Shown piece by piece: positions 53,715 through 62,873 of a stretch of DNA of 64,000 nucleotides. The DNA is taken from NCBI GenBank assembly GCA_965237405.1, contig OZ250139.1, forward strand, positions 744,001 through 808,000, given 5' to 3'. Source of the DNA: CAUZIB01 sp963663925. GTDB lineage: Bacteria; Acidobacteriota; Vicinamibacteria; Vicinamibacterales; UBA8438. The notes below the pieces were generated by a model, which saw nothing but the letters and a program-made list of their open reading frames with translations, ran no database searches and was not told where the DNA came from. Both the position numbers and the translations under genes were made by a program. Position 1 is the first letter of the stretch, and the number at the start of each line of letters is the position of its first letter.

Positions 53715-54128
53715 GCTAGTCGTGTATTTGGGTTGTCTCAATGGAGGCCGTGCTCGCGCTCTTACTGGTTGCGCTAGTTATTTTTTTTGCAGCGTTCGTT
53801 CGTCGCCCGAGCCCGGCCGGTTAGCTCGTTGTCGCAGATTCCTTGCTACGTTCCCAGCTGCCTCATTTGCTTCGCACCACAGTACGTCTAGGTCATTCCG
53901 ATTGATTCGCTGTTTACGGAACGGCTGGGCGTCGAGTTCGTGCCCCCTCGCTCCGCGCAGGTGCGGATGGTACCTGAAGCGCGAGCCATCTCTAGCCTTC
54001 GTTCTTCAACTTCCGTCGTCGGAAGTAAGTCCTGGCGCGTCGCACCTGGCACGCCGGTGCAGCCATTGAGAGTCTGTGGGCATAGAATGGCGTCGCCCTG
54101 TGTACGCACGGGGACTTTGGGGGGGGCT
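53715..54128. other. 414-base intergenic region with a tiny hydrophobic frame
   Basis: A 27-codon frame at 53741-53824 reads MEAVLALLLVALVIFFAAFV then RRPSPAG, one hydrophobic helix. It lies over an eight-T run and has no ribosome binding site. It may be a single-helix microprotein, or a relic cut by a homopolymer shift. The rest holds nothing recognised. Confidence 0.35.
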
Positions 54129-55037
54129 ATGGACCAACAAACCGTGGGATTCATTGGACTTGGTCGAATGGGTTTCGGAATGGCGAAGAATCTGTCGAGG
54201 GCTGGCGTTCCACTGATAGTGTGCGATCTGCGCCCGCAGCCCCTGCAGGCTCTGGCCGAGGACGGTGTCTCCGTTGCGGCGGACCCTGCCGAGCTTGGCG
54301 AACGCGTCGAGTTCTTGTTTCTCTGCCTTCCATCCGAAACCGAATCGGAGGATGTTCTGTTTGGCGAGCACGGTGTGGTCCGGAGCCAGAAAACGCTCGC
54401 CGTGGTTGACACGACGACCATGAATCACGGCGCGGCGCTGCGACTTTCAGAGCGGTCGAAGAGCGCAGGTCTTGCCTATAGCGATTGTCCGATATCGGGG
54501 ATGCCCTTTCGCGCCGAAAACGGCACGCTGACTATGATGTTTGGTGGCAGCAACGAGATGTTCGCCGTGGCCAAGCCGCACCTCGATATCATGGGCGAGT
54601 TCATTGTCCATTGCGGCGATGTCGGCATGGGGCAGCTTATGAAAGCGGTGAACAACATCATCTACGACGTTAACATCGCCGCGTTCTGCGAAGTCATGCC
54701 GCTGGCGGTCAAGGCCGGGCTGAAGCCTGAGAAGCTCGCAGAGGTTCTCACAACGGCGAGTTCCAGAAGTTTCGCGAGCGAGTACTTTGTGCCGCGCATC
54801 CTGAACAGGCGGTTCGAGGGCGACTTCTCGATGTGCGCCGCTTATAAGGACATCGTGAACATTCAGGAGGTTGCGGCGCGACTTAAGGCATCGTTGCCTG
54901 TGGTGGATGCCATGGTGTCGACCTACCAGACGGCCATTGACATGGGGTTCGGTGAGCAGCCGAAGAGCGCGATGATTAAGGTTTACGAAGATTGGTTGGA
55001 CCAAGAGGTTCGGCTGTCCAAGGCGCGAGATTCATAG
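54129..55037 (+). CDS. 3-hydroxyisobutyrate dehydrogenase-family oxidoreductase
   Basis: The 302-residue protein has the beta-hydroxyacid dehydrogenase pattern. TVGFIGLGRMGFGMAKNLSR is the NAD(P)-binding motif. It is followed by VVDTTTMNHG, DCPISGMPFRAENGTLTMMF (the substrate-binding stretch, usually DAPVSGG) and the catalytic lysine in GQLMKAVNNIIYD. Family members oxidise 3-hydroxy acids such as 3-hydroxyisobutyrate, tartronate or gluconate. The substrate is not evident. The region before ATG 54129 is G-rich without a clear ribosome binding site. The racemase-fold gene is upstream. Confidence 0.9.
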   Translation: MDQQTVGFIGLGRMGFGMAKNLSRAGVPLIVCDLRPQPLQALAEDGVSVAADPAELGERVEFLFLCLPSETESEDVLFGEHGVVRSQKTLAVVDTTTMNHGAALRLSERSKSAGLAYSDCPISGMPFRAENGTLTMMFGGSNEMFAVAKPHLDIMGEFIVHCGDVGMGQLMKAVNNIIYDVNIAAFCEVMPLAVKAGLKPEKLAEVLTTASSRSFASEYFVPRILNRRFEGDFSMCAAYKDIVNIQEVAARLKASLPVVDAMVSTYQTAIDMGFGEQPKSAMIKVYEDWLDQEVRLSKARDS

Positions 55038-55263
55038 AGCGGACTCAAGGTCGCAGGAGAGTCGGTCCGTCGATGCACGAAAAGTAGACTTTTGTCTACC
55101 GTGGCGGACGGCCAGCTTGCGCCACACCTGATGATTGCACCCGTTTGTGGCCAGAGTAACGCTGTCGCATCACATTATCTCGTTACAGGAAAATCCATCG
55201 GCTAGAATAGCCACCTGCCGTCGTCGGCGGACCCTGTCGTCGACGTGCGCGGGGAGGTTTCCG

Positions 55264-56364
55264 ATGGATTATCGATGTTTCAGGTATTCAGTCTGCGTGG
55301 TTTCGACGCTGGTCACCGTTGGATGGTGGGCGTCAGCTGTTACCTTGGTGCAAGCGCAGATACCCGCAGAGGGGTCCGCGCCATTTCTGACTTCGTGGGG
55401 CGACCCGGACTTTCAGGGAATCTGGGACAATCGTACTATTACTCCCCTGGAGCGACCGCAAGAGTTTTCCAACAAAGCCGTGTTAACGGCCGAGGAAGCG
55501 GCCGTGTATGAGGCCGCGATCGCCGAACGTCGAGTCGACGATCGCTCACACTGGGATCGTGGAACTCGAGTCGTCGAGGATCGCCGGACCTCGCTAGTTA
55601 TTGACCCATCGAACGGAGCCATACCTGCCATGACCGCTGAGGGACAGAGCAGGCTCGACTTCTCGCGAGAGCAGGGTGTCAACGGCCCAGAGGAGCGAAA
55701 CCCGTCCGAACGGTGCATCACCCGGTCGGTGCCGCGTTTGCCCGGCCTCTACAACAATAATTTCCAGGTCTTCCAGTCGCCTGGTTATGTAGTAATTCTC
55801 ATGGAGATGATTCACCACGCGCGAATCATTCCGCTGGACGGGCGACCGCCGCTTATGTCGCACGTTCGCCAGTGGAATGGTGACTCACGGGGGCACTGGG
55901 AAGGTCAGACGCTTGTTGTTGAAACAACTAATTTTAACGGGGGAACAAAATTTCGGGGGTCTGCCGAAAATCTGGATCTAGTCGAGCGGTTCACGCGAGT
56001 CGACGCAGACACGATCGACTACCGCTTCACTGTCGATGATCGGACGACGTGGACTCAATCGTGGACTGCGCGGATTCCGTTGAATCGAAATGAGGGGCCG
56101 TTGTACGAGTACGCGTGTCATGAACGGAACGATGGCATGACAGGCATCCTCGAGGTAAATCGCAACGTTGAGAGGGGCACACCCGCCGTTGCAGCCACGA
56201 AGTCAACCTTGCGCCGGCAGCGCAAACACGAACAAGTTGCTCCCAAAGCTCGGGCGGAGTTCCGGTGTCAGACGGAGGTGGACCGTTGCGCCGATGCCGG
56301 TATTGACCGCCACGTACTGGCGTCCGTCGACGGCGTAGCTGATCGGATAGCCGACAACCGGTGA
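55264..56364 (+). CDS. Secreted protein of an unnamed family, paralog 4, with 3' overlap
   Basis: From ATG 55264 (GGGGAGG upstream) the product has a signal segment (YSVCVVSTLVTVGWWASAVT) and the family blocks SWGDPDFQGIWDNRTITPLE, RRTSLVIDPSNGAIPAMTAE, SERCITRSVPRLPGLYNNNF, VRQWNGDSRGHWEGQTLVVE, DLVERFTRVDADTIDYRFTV and YEYACHERNDGM. The frame then lacks the usual early stop. It runs on for about 67 residues, of which 54 codons (56203-56364) lie antisense to the end of the convergent quinoprotein gene. That tail is the reverse-strand shadow of the other gene and probably not a natural part of the family. A lost stop or a frameshift near 56150 could explain it. Confidence 0.8.
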   Translation: MDYRCFRYSVCVVSTLVTVGWWASAVTLVQAQIPAEGSAPFLTSWGDPDFQGIWDNRTITPLERPQEFSNKAVLTAEEAAVYEAAIAERRVDDRSHWDRGTRVVEDRRTSLVIDPSNGAIPAMTAEGQSRLDFSREQGVNGPEERNPSERCITRSVPRLPGLYNNNFQVFQSPGYVVILMEMIHHARIIPLDGRPPLMSHVRQWNGDSRGHWEGQTLVVETTNFNGGTKFRGSAENLDLVERFTRVDADTIDYRFTVDDRTTWTQSWTARIPLNRNEGPLYEYACHERNDGMTGILEVNRNVERGTPAVAATKSTLRRQRKHEQVAPKARAEFRCQTEVDRCADAGIDRHVLASVDGVADRIADNR

Positions 56365-58041
56365 TCCAAGGTTGACCTCCCAGAGGATCGCCCCAGTTTC
56401 CTGATCAAAGGCGCGAAATCGCCCGTTCACGTCCCCGCCGAACACCAGCCCACCGCCGGTCGTCGCCAGTGACTGGGTCGCCGCCCGCTGCTCGTAGAGC
56501 CACTTTCTCTCGCCCGTCTCCACCGAGATGGCGTGCACGCTTCCGAGCTGGTCGGTCCCTGGTGCCAGTTGGTGACGCATCGCCAGCGCGTAGTGTGGAT
56601 GGGACGCCTCATCCGAGACCGACGCCAGCATGCGGGAGCAGTCGTTGCGCAGTGGAAAATACATCGTGTGGGTCAGCGGGCTGTAAGCGCCCGCCATCCA
56701 GTCCTTGCCGCGGAAGGGGCAGACTAGAACTTGCTGTCCCATTGCACTGAAGACGACTTCTGGATTCTCGGTGACTGCACCGGTCGCGCCGTCGATGTGG
56801 TTGATCACGTTCTGTGCAATCGTTGGCGTCGCCCAGAGAAACTCGCCCGTCTCGCGGTCGAGCGTATAGACGACGCCGGTCTTACCCGGGATACCGGTGA
56901 CCACCTTCCGGACCTCGCCCGGCTGGATCCGCGGATTGATCCAGTTCACCGCGTCGGGGTTCGGCGCGACGGCGGTGTCGATAAGAAGACGCTCGAAGGG
57001 ATGGTCGAGGTCCCAGTGATCGTTGAGGTGCTGGTAGTACCACCGAATCTCACCGGTGTCGGCATCGAGGGCGAGTGTGCAGTTATGGTAAAGGTGCTTC
57101 TGGTCGGGACCGGCGAGCAAAAACTTCGGCGCCGGTGAAGTGACCGACGTGCCAATGTAGATCAAGTTCAGCTCAGGGTCGTAGCTGGGCACCATCCAGG
57201 TACCGACATGTTTCCGTTCTTCGTACGGCACGTCGCCCCACGTCTCGTCACCCGGCTCGCCCGGGGCCGGCATCGTCCGCCGGCGCCACAGCTCTTCACC
57301 CGTCTTCGCGTCGTGGGCCGTAATCACGCACGCCTCCGGTCCACCGCGTGGGCGACGGTTGGACGAAAATCCGGTTTCGTCAAACCCCGCGCGTTGACGA
57401 GCTCCCGATTGATAGCAGCTGCGGCCAGAGATGACCTTCCCGTTGGCGATGATTGGGCCCGAACTCTGCGTAGCCGGGTTGACCTGGTAATCGAGGACCT
57501 GGGTCTCCCACACGAGCTTCCCAGTCTCGGCATCGAGCGCAAAGACGTAGTCGTCGGCGCTCGTGTTAATGATCAGACGGTCGAAGATCGCAATGTTCCG
57601 GTTGTTGCGGCCGTTGCCCCCCACGATCTCGTAGATACCATCCGGCAGGTCGCGACGATACTCCCACTTGAGGTCACCCGTCACGGCATCGATCGCCTGA
57701 ATGACATCCTCTGTCTGGGGCACGTACAGGACGCCGTTGTAGGCCAGCGGCGTCACCTCCTGCGTGCCGGTCGTCAGGGCTCGCGACCACGTCATTCGAA
57801 GCGTACCGACGTTCTCCCGAGTAATCTGGTCCAGCGGGCTGTAGCCCCAGCTGTCGAGCGTTCGGCGCCACATGAGCCAGTCGGCGGGCGCAGGATCCTG
57901 CAGCGTCGCGTCCGTGACAGGGACGAAGTCGGACAACGGTTGTGCAAGTAGGGCGCCGGAGACTGGTGCCAGCGACAGCACGACCGCGATCGCAATCACC
58001 AAGGGGAGGACGGGCGCTTCGACCAGGCGGTTCTGAAACAT
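56203..58041 (-). CDS. PQQ-dependent dehydrogenase (quinoprotein), periplasmic, paralog of the 37.7 kb gene
   Basis: The 612-residue product has a signal peptide (PVLPLVIAIAVVLSLAPVSG) and the same propeller as the 37.7 kb quinoprotein (LMWRRTLDSWGYSPLDQITR, DLKWEYRRDLPDG, HLNDHWDLDHPFERLLID, TGVVYTLDRETGEFLW, GLVFGGDVNGRFRAFDQETG). An extra stretch of about 20 residues, YQSGARQRAGFDETGFSSNR, sits after SGRSC where the other copy goes directly to RPRGGPE. There is no cytochrome c domain. ATG 58041 starts the signal peptide; a start at 58140 would add 33 unlikely residues. The Rieske/propeller pair is divergent, 151 bases away. It converges with paralog 4. Confidence 0.92.
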   Translation of the reverse strand: MFQNRLVEAPVLPLVIAIAVVLSLAPVSGALLAQPLSDFVPVTDATLQDPAPADWLMWRRTLDSWGYSPLDQITRENVGTLRMTWSRALTTGTQEVTPLAYNGVLYVPQTEDVIQAIDAVTGDLKWEYRRDLPDGIYEIVGGNGRNNRNIAIFDRLIINTSADDYVFALDAETGKLVWETQVLDYQVNPATQSSGPIIANGKVISGRSCYQSGARQRAGFDETGFSSNRRPRGGPEACVITAHDAKTGEELWRRRTMPAPGEPGDETWGDVPYEERKHVGTWMVPSYDPELNLIYIGTSVTSPAPKFLLAGPDQKHLYHNCTLALDADTGEIRWYYQHLNDHWDLDHPFERLLIDTAVAPNPDAVNWINPRIQPGEVRKVVTGIPGKTGVVYTLDRETGEFLWATPTIAQNVINHIDGATGAVTENPEVVFSAMGQQVLVCPFRGKDWMAGAYSPLTHTMYFPLRNDCSRMLASVSDEASHPHYALAMRHQLAPGTDQLGSVHAISVETGERKWLYEQRAATQSLATTGGGLVFGGDVNGRFRAFDQETGAILWEVNLGSPVVGYPISYAVDGRQYVAVNTGIGATVHLRLTPELRPSFGSNLFVFALPAQG

Positions 58042-58192
58042 ACTCGGGGTCCTCAACCTGCGCTTCGAGCCCTGTCCGGGCAAGATGGTGAGAGGATTAT
58101 AGGTCCGATGACCGCAGGGGTTGGGGCCAGGACTCGACATATTTACGATTCGGCGGTATTCTCGACCGACGGTGGCGGTGAAGGCGGGCTCA

Positions 58193-58717
58193 ATGTGGCT
58201 GTCGCGACGGGCGATGTTACGGTGCAGTGTTGTGTTGCTCGGTGTGACACGGACGTTGTGGGCATCGACGGCGTTGCCAGCAATCTCTTATCGCGACCTG
58301 ACACGTCCGGTGACGGTTCCGCTCGGTGACGTTTCCGAGCGGTGGCAATTCGTGGAATTCGACGCCTGGGCGGTCGACGCGTCGGGGGGCGATCTGCTTC
58401 TGAAGGGAGTGCTGGTACGCACGCAGCTCGCGGATGATCCAGCCGATGGATTGGTGGCGTTCTGTTTGGCATGCCCCCATGAGATCTGCTATGTGGGTCT
58501 GGTCGAGGATTCCAGTGCAGTCGAGCTTGACGTGCAAGGGCCAGATCACCCGTTGTTTGTCTGTCCGTGCCACTTCAGTGCGTTCGACCCATGCGCGGAG
58601 GGAGAGCGCCTTGGCGGTCCGACGCCGCGCGGGCTTTTTCGCTTTCGCGTCGAGTTGGCGGGAATGAATGTTCGCATTGCACAGGTCGAGGAGGCCGTGC
58701 TCCAATTCTTGGCGTGA
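58193..58717 (+). CDS. Tat-exported Rieske-type [2Fe-2S] protein
   Basis: The 174-residue product starts MWLSRRAMLRCSVVLLGVTR, a twin-arginine signal, which fits export of a folded iron-sulfur protein. The cluster motifs are CPHEIC near residue 94 and CPCHFSAF near 124, which supply the two Cys and two His ligands. GPTPRGLFRFRVEL follows. It is a short Rieske protein without a membrane domain beyond the signal. Start at ATG 58193 is chosen for the Tat signal. It lies 24 bases before a YVTN propeller gene and diverges from a quinoprotein gene, so it could carry electrons from the quinoprotein. That role is inference. Confidence 0.85.
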   Translation: MWLSRRAMLRCSVVLLGVTRTLWASTALPAISYRDLTRPVTVPLGDVSERWQFVEFDAWAVDASGGDLLLKGVLVRTQLADDPADGLVAFCLACPHEICYVGLVEDSSAVELDVQGPDHPLFVCPCHFSAFDPCAEGERLGGPTPRGLFRFRVELAGMNVRIAQVEEAVLQFLA

Positions 58718-58741
58718 CACTCGTTTGACTGAGGAGGCTTG

Positions 58742-59755
58742 ATGAATACCCGAACCCTGTTTGCTCTTGTCGTTATCCTAGCTGTGTCATCGGTAATGGC
58801 CACCGTGGTGGCGGAAAATGGACAGCAGCAGAAGCTCTACGTGTTAAGTAGCGGGAGCAACGACGCCATTATCATCGACGTCGCCACTAATGAGATTATT
58901 GGGTCGATCGAGGTTGGCGGCTGGCCCCATGGTGTGGCCATTCCCGAGAGTAACGACGTGGTGTACTTCGTGACCGAGGCCGACAATAAGTTGGTCATCG
59001 TTGATCCGGTCACCGACAAGATTCTCGGCAAGTATCCGATTGGCGACACGCCGAACGAGCTCGACGTAACGCCAGACGGCCGGTTCTTGTATATCCCGGC
59101 CAGGAGCGACGGCGTGTACGAGGTGTTCGACACCGTCAAGAAAGAGATCGTTGCCCGCATTCCAACGAAGGGGCTTCCACACAATGCCGTAGTGTCACCT
59201 GACGGCCGATTCATGTATCTGTCGCCGCAGGGTGACAACGATTTGATCTATGTTGCCGATACTCGGACGCATACGATCACGGCAACGATCAACACTGAAC
59301 ACGGGCCCCGGCCGATCGCGATCAGCCCAGACGGTAAGTGGCTCTATGTTAATACCGACGAGCTCCTCGGCTTCAAGGTGCTTGATCTGGAGAAGAACGA
59401 GGTCGCATCAACGGCTTACTACGGATTAACGGACAAGGAGAAGGCAGAACGGAGCCGATCACACGGTGTCGTCGCGACGCCGGATGGCAAGGAGGTCTGG
59501 TCGTCGGACGTCAATCACGAGTTGGTATTCGTCTTTGATGTAACACAGAACCCACCGAAGCAGATCGCGAGGTTCGAGAACCCTGGCGATCCTTACTGGT
59601 TGACAGTGACACCAGACGGGAAAACGGTGTACGTCGCCAGTGCGACTGACGACACGGTAACCGCCTACGATGTTGCCTCCAAGAAGCAGGTCGCGGTCAT
59701 TCAGTTGCCTAGGGGTAAGGCGCCGAAGCGGATGCAGATCGTTACGCTTCCGTAA
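58742..59755 (+). CDS. YVTN-type beta-propeller protein, secreted
   Basis: The 337-residue product has a signal peptide (TLFALVVILAVSSVMATVVA) and seven or so repeats of the YVTN type, such as KLYVLSSGSNDAIIIDVATN, VYFVTEADNKLVIVDPVTDK, FLYIPARSDGVYEVFDTVKK, FMYLSPQGDNDLIYVADTRT and TVYVASATDDTVTAYDVASK. Propellers of this kind are often encoded with PQQ-dependent oxidation systems. Here it shares a neighbourhood with a quinoprotein and follows a Rieske gene by 24 bases. GAGGAGG precedes ATG 58742. No catalytic or heme-binding motif is seen. Confidence 0.88.
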   Translation: MNTRTLFALVVILAVSSVMATVVAENGQQQKLYVLSSGSNDAIIIDVATNEIIGSIEVGGWPHGVAIPESNDVVYFVTEADNKLVIVDPVTDKILGKYPIGDTPNELDVTPDGRFLYIPARSDGVYEVFDTVKKEIVARIPTKGLPHNAVVSPDGRFMYLSPQGDNDLIYVADTRTHTITATINTEHGPRPIAISPDGKWLYVNTDELLGFKVLDLEKNEVASTAYYGLTDKEKAERSRSHGVVATPDGKEVWSSDVNHELVFVFDVTQNPPKQIARFENPGDPYWLTVTPDGKTVYVASATDDTVTAYDVASKKQVAVIQLPRGKAPKRMQIVTLP

Positions 59756-60143
59756 CACTCGACCGGTTAGCAGTGAGCTGACTAACCGCAGCGGTTATAG
59801 AGGCACTGACCGGGGCGTAGTTGTCACGGCGCAGCTACCGGTCCGGCGTGCCGTAACCTCCTAGTCACCGGATGCGTGGGACGTTGCTATAGACCACCGG
59901 CCGACCTCTACGGCGGAGTCCTTAACGCCGGTTCCGTCACGGGTGCTCCGTGCGGTCTACGCTGCGAGGTTGCAGTTGCCGTTGTAGTGCACTTTCCGGC
60001 GTAAGCGTTACGAAGGGGCGATGGCGTGAGCCGCCGAGGCACGCGGACCCCAGTCCAGTGTTTATCCGGTTGCTGATATCGTAGATAGCTCGGACTGCGC
60101 CGCCCGGTTACGGCCGGATGACGGCGCGGACGAGAAACGAACT
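59756..60143. other. 388-base intergenic region
   Basis: No gene, RNA or repeat is recognised on either strand. It is GC-rich and open in short stretches only. Confidence 0.3.
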
Positions 60144-60929
60144 ATGACGGAGCTTGAGGAGATGGAAGGCCGGTCTGCACTTTCGGGGAGCGGCGCGGAG
60201 GACGAGAACGCTTCGGAGGTAGACCGTGCCGTCGCCATGACTCTCCAAGTCGGCACCAGCATCGTCTTGTTGTCGACTCTCTGGTTCCTGACCGGTCTAC
60301 CGGTCGCTCCTACGCTGATCACGGACTCGTCGTCGGACCGCCCGTTGGGAGCGGTGGGTTCGCTAACGGCGCGGTCTAGCCAGCCCACCGCTCAGCCCCC
60401 CCTTGGGAATAGCAACGGACTTGACGACGTCGGCGCCAATACAACCGGGAGAGCCGCAGCCCCTGCGCTTGCACTCGTGCCGACCGTACATCCCGTTTCC
60501 GGCGGGTCTGACCGGGGCAGAGCTGATTCATTAGCGCTGGTGTCGGAGAGTCAGGCCGCTCCGATAACAGACCCGTTGTCTGCCGTTGCTGATGCGGAAG
60601 TTTGCAGCGAACTGGTCACGCATGGCGCGGATGGTACACGGTTGTCGGAATGGCAATGCGACCCGGTAGTCGACGGTGCGTCTCCGGAGCGATTCTTCTT
60701 CTACATGCGCGTTCGGTCGCGAACGGACACAACCGTCGAGCATCGCTGGTATCGAGCCGGCGTGCTCGATCAAGTGGTTCATCTCGACATCGCCGCCAAT
60801 AACGGGCCCGGGTATCGCACATACAGCGTGCGCACCGTGTCGCCCATCGATAGCGGTAGGTGGCGCGTTGAGGCTTGGGCCAACGATGGGAAGTTGTTGC
60901 TCTACGCCGAAGATTTCGTCGGCGGCTAA
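60144..60929 (+). CDS. DUF2914 membrane protein
   Basis: The 261-residue product has an acidic N-terminus, one transmembrane helix at about residues 31-53 (LQVGTSIVLLSTLWFLTGLP) and a long low-complexity linker rich in Ser, Thr and Pro. The C-terminal domain has PERFFFYMRVRSRTDTTVEH, RWYRAGVLDQVVHLDIAANN and RTVSPIDSGRWRVEAWANDG, the DUF2914 pattern. DUF2914 domains are probably extracytoplasmic and of unknown function. The linker suggests a surface display role. No operon partner on the same strand. Confidence 0.8.
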   Translation: MTELEEMEGRSALSGSGAEDENASEVDRAVAMTLQVGTSIVLLSTLWFLTGLPVAPTLITDSSSDRPLGAVGSLTARSSQPTAQPPLGNSNGLDDVGANTTGRAAAPALALVPTVHPVSGGSDRGRADSLALVSESQAAPITDPLSAVADAEVCSELVTHGADGTRLSEWQCDPVVDGASPERFFFYMRVRSRTDTTVEHRWYRAGVLDQVVHLDIAANNGPGYRTYSVRTVSPIDSGRWRVEAWANDGKLLLYAEDFVGG

Positions 60930-60961
60930 GGTGGCGATCTTGCGCCTAGGCCTGACCGCTT

Positions 60962-61846
60962 TCATCCGCGCGTGCGGCGAAGCACAAGGGCTACGCCAAC
61001 CACTACGAGCGCTGAGGCTGTCGCAAACCGCCAGTTGATCCGTTCGCCACCTGAGAGTGCGGACACCGCCGTGGCGATGAGCGGCTGCAGAAAGACGAAG
61101 AAGCCTACGACCGACGAGTCGGTATGGCGCAGCGCGAACGCGTTGAGTGCGTATGCGCCCACGGTCGCGCCCAAGACGGTGTAGGCCATCGCGCCCCACG
61201 CCCACCACGGCAGCGCCAACCAGTCCACGCTGGGGATGCGCCAGCCCACGACCACGAGGATGCCCAGGGTGCCGAAGGCAAAAAGAACAGCTGTGCCGGC
61301 GTACGGGTGAATCCGGCGATAGAGTGGCCGCGACACAACGAGGAAACAGCCGAACGACAAGGCGTTCACGAGCGTGATTGCATTGCCCGTTTGCCAGGCA
61401 GTCTCCAGTTCGCCGGTAAGCATGACCGCCAGACCACCTGCCGCTACCGCGACGCCGCACGCCCGCGCTAGGTTCGGGCGCTCAGACCCCAGCAGCCAGG
61501 CGAACACGAGCGCCGTTACTGGGATTGTGGTGTTGATCAGGGCGGAGTAGCCGGGGGTGGTGAAGCTGAGCCCAACCGAGAAGGAGATCTGATTGATGAC
61601 GACGCCCAGCACCGCAGCGCCCGCGAGGCCCCAGAGATCGCGCCGCGCGTGAGGGAAGGGACAACCGAACCCGCGCGCGGTGACAAGGAGGACTAGGGTG
61701 GCGCAGACGGCACGCACGGCAGCCCAGGCACCCGGATCGAGACCAGCGTTGAAGGCCGACTTGATGAACGGGTAGTGCATACCGAACAGGACCTGGACGG
61801 CAAGTAGCGCGCCGATGACTGTGCCCCGCGACGGGGTGCGTGGCAT
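60962..61846 (-). CDS. EamA/DMT-family transporter
   Basis: The 294-residue protein has about ten hydrophobic helices in two similar halves, the layout of the drug/metabolite transporter EamA family. Landmarks are GALLAVQVLFGMHYPFIKSA, RAVCATLVLLVTARG, NQISFSVGLSFTTPGYSALI (the first half's conserved core) and ALRHTDSSVVGFFVFLQPLI (the second half). The substrate is unknown. An in-frame start at 61924 would add 26 residues. ATG 61846 is preferred because it begins just before the first helix. Confidence 0.85.
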   Translation of the reverse strand: MPRTPSRGTVIGALLAVQVLFGMHYPFIKSAFNAGLDPGAWAAVRAVCATLVLLVTARGFGCPFPHARRDLWGLAGAAVLGVVINQISFSVGLSFTTPGYSALINTTIPVTALVFAWLLGSERPNLARACGVAVAAGGLAVMLTGELETAWQTGNAITLVNALSFGCFLVVSRPLYRRIHPYAGTAVLFAFGTLGILVVVGWRIPSVDWLALPWWAWGAMAYTVLGATVGAYALNAFALRHTDSSVVGFFVFLQPLIATAVSALSGGERINWRFATASALVVVGVALVLRRTRG

Positions 61847-62056
61847 CGCCGCTCTCGAGGCCGCACGGACACCCGCTCCATGTCCGGTGCTGCGGCACGC
61901 CGGCTCGTTCGTCGGGATGATCATGACTCGAGTCGGCCAAGCGTAAAGGGTCTGGAAACGCTACTCCGGCAGCGCGAACGTCACGAGCATGTTGTTGCCG
62001 CTTGGCGCCTCGAGTGGGGAAAAATCGTACCGGGGCTGAAGGCGCTACACGTGTTA

Positions 62057-62683
62057 CTAGTGCACCATCAATGATGCGCTCGCGGCCATCTGGCCCCACT
62101 CAAAGCCGAACTGCCCGTCTGTAATCGAGATCACGAGCTGTTCCACCGGAGGGTTGAGATCGGTGACCTCCATGGGGATGTGTGCGAAGTCGTGCTCGGA
62201 GTTGTAGGAAGTGCCCCACTGACCGGTTTCGGTGTTGACGATTAAGTGAAACTCGTCGTTCATGTGTTGGGTCCACAGCGTGTACTCACCAGCGGGAATA
62301 TGCGTGCCACCGACCATTAAGTCCTTGTCGGTGACCAACGTTGTGGCCTCGTCCGCCCCCAAGCGCCAAACGTGGTCGCTCATCGGCTCAACGCTGTCGC
62401 CCACCACGCGATCCTTGAGGTACGGTCGCCCATACGTGACCGAGATGCTTGCGCCATCCACCATCCACGCGACCTCCACGTGCGGGCTGCCACCGGCACC
62501 GGGATGAATCTCGGTCGCAGTTCCGCTCCCGAGCAGAACCTCTTCCGCCGACTCGGGTGCCGGTTCCTGGACCATCGGCTCCTCGGCGGGCTCGCTGTTT
62601 AAAGCGTCGCTGCCTCCGCACGCCACATCGACCATGATCATCGCAAATGTCGTCAAGACGGCGAATAGTCCACGGATCTGCAT
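62057..62683 (-). CDS. DUF2911 lipoprotein
   Basis: The 208-residue product begins MQIRGLFAVLTTFAMIMVDV and has Ala-Cys-Gly as a likely lipobox. A Glu/Pro-rich linker follows. The DUF2911 domain is present, with DGASISVTYGRPYLKDRVVG, WRLGADEATTLVTDKDLMVG and IPAGEYTLWTQHMNDEFHLI. An AAGGAG site lies 9 bases before ATG 62683. Domains of this kind are secreted in Bacteroidota and acidobacteria and have no known reaction. It lies on the same strand as hemY, separated by about 190 bases. Confidence 0.87.
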   Translation of the reverse strand: MQIRGLFAVLTTFAMIMVDVACGGSDALNSEPAEEPMVQEPAPESAEEVLLGSGTATEIHPGAGGSPHVEVAWMVDGASISVTYGRPYLKDRVVGDSVEPMSDHVWRLGADEATTLVTDKDLMVGGTHIPAGEYTLWTQHMNDEFHLIVNTETGQWGTSYNSEHDFAHIPMEVTDLNPPVEQLVISITDGQFGFEWGQMAASASLMVH

Positions 62684-62873
62684 GGATGGTTTCTCCTTCC
62701 GACACCGACTATAACAGAACCCATCGCGAGTCCAGCAGTCCATATGGACTGATCGCTAAAGGACGCTCTTTCCGAGCGCGAACAGGACTAGCTTGACGCC
62801 GAGTTCCGCGGTCATGTTGCGCGTATTGAGGCTCAACGAGACGTGGATGGTCGGACGTTGTTTAAGGAAGCCA

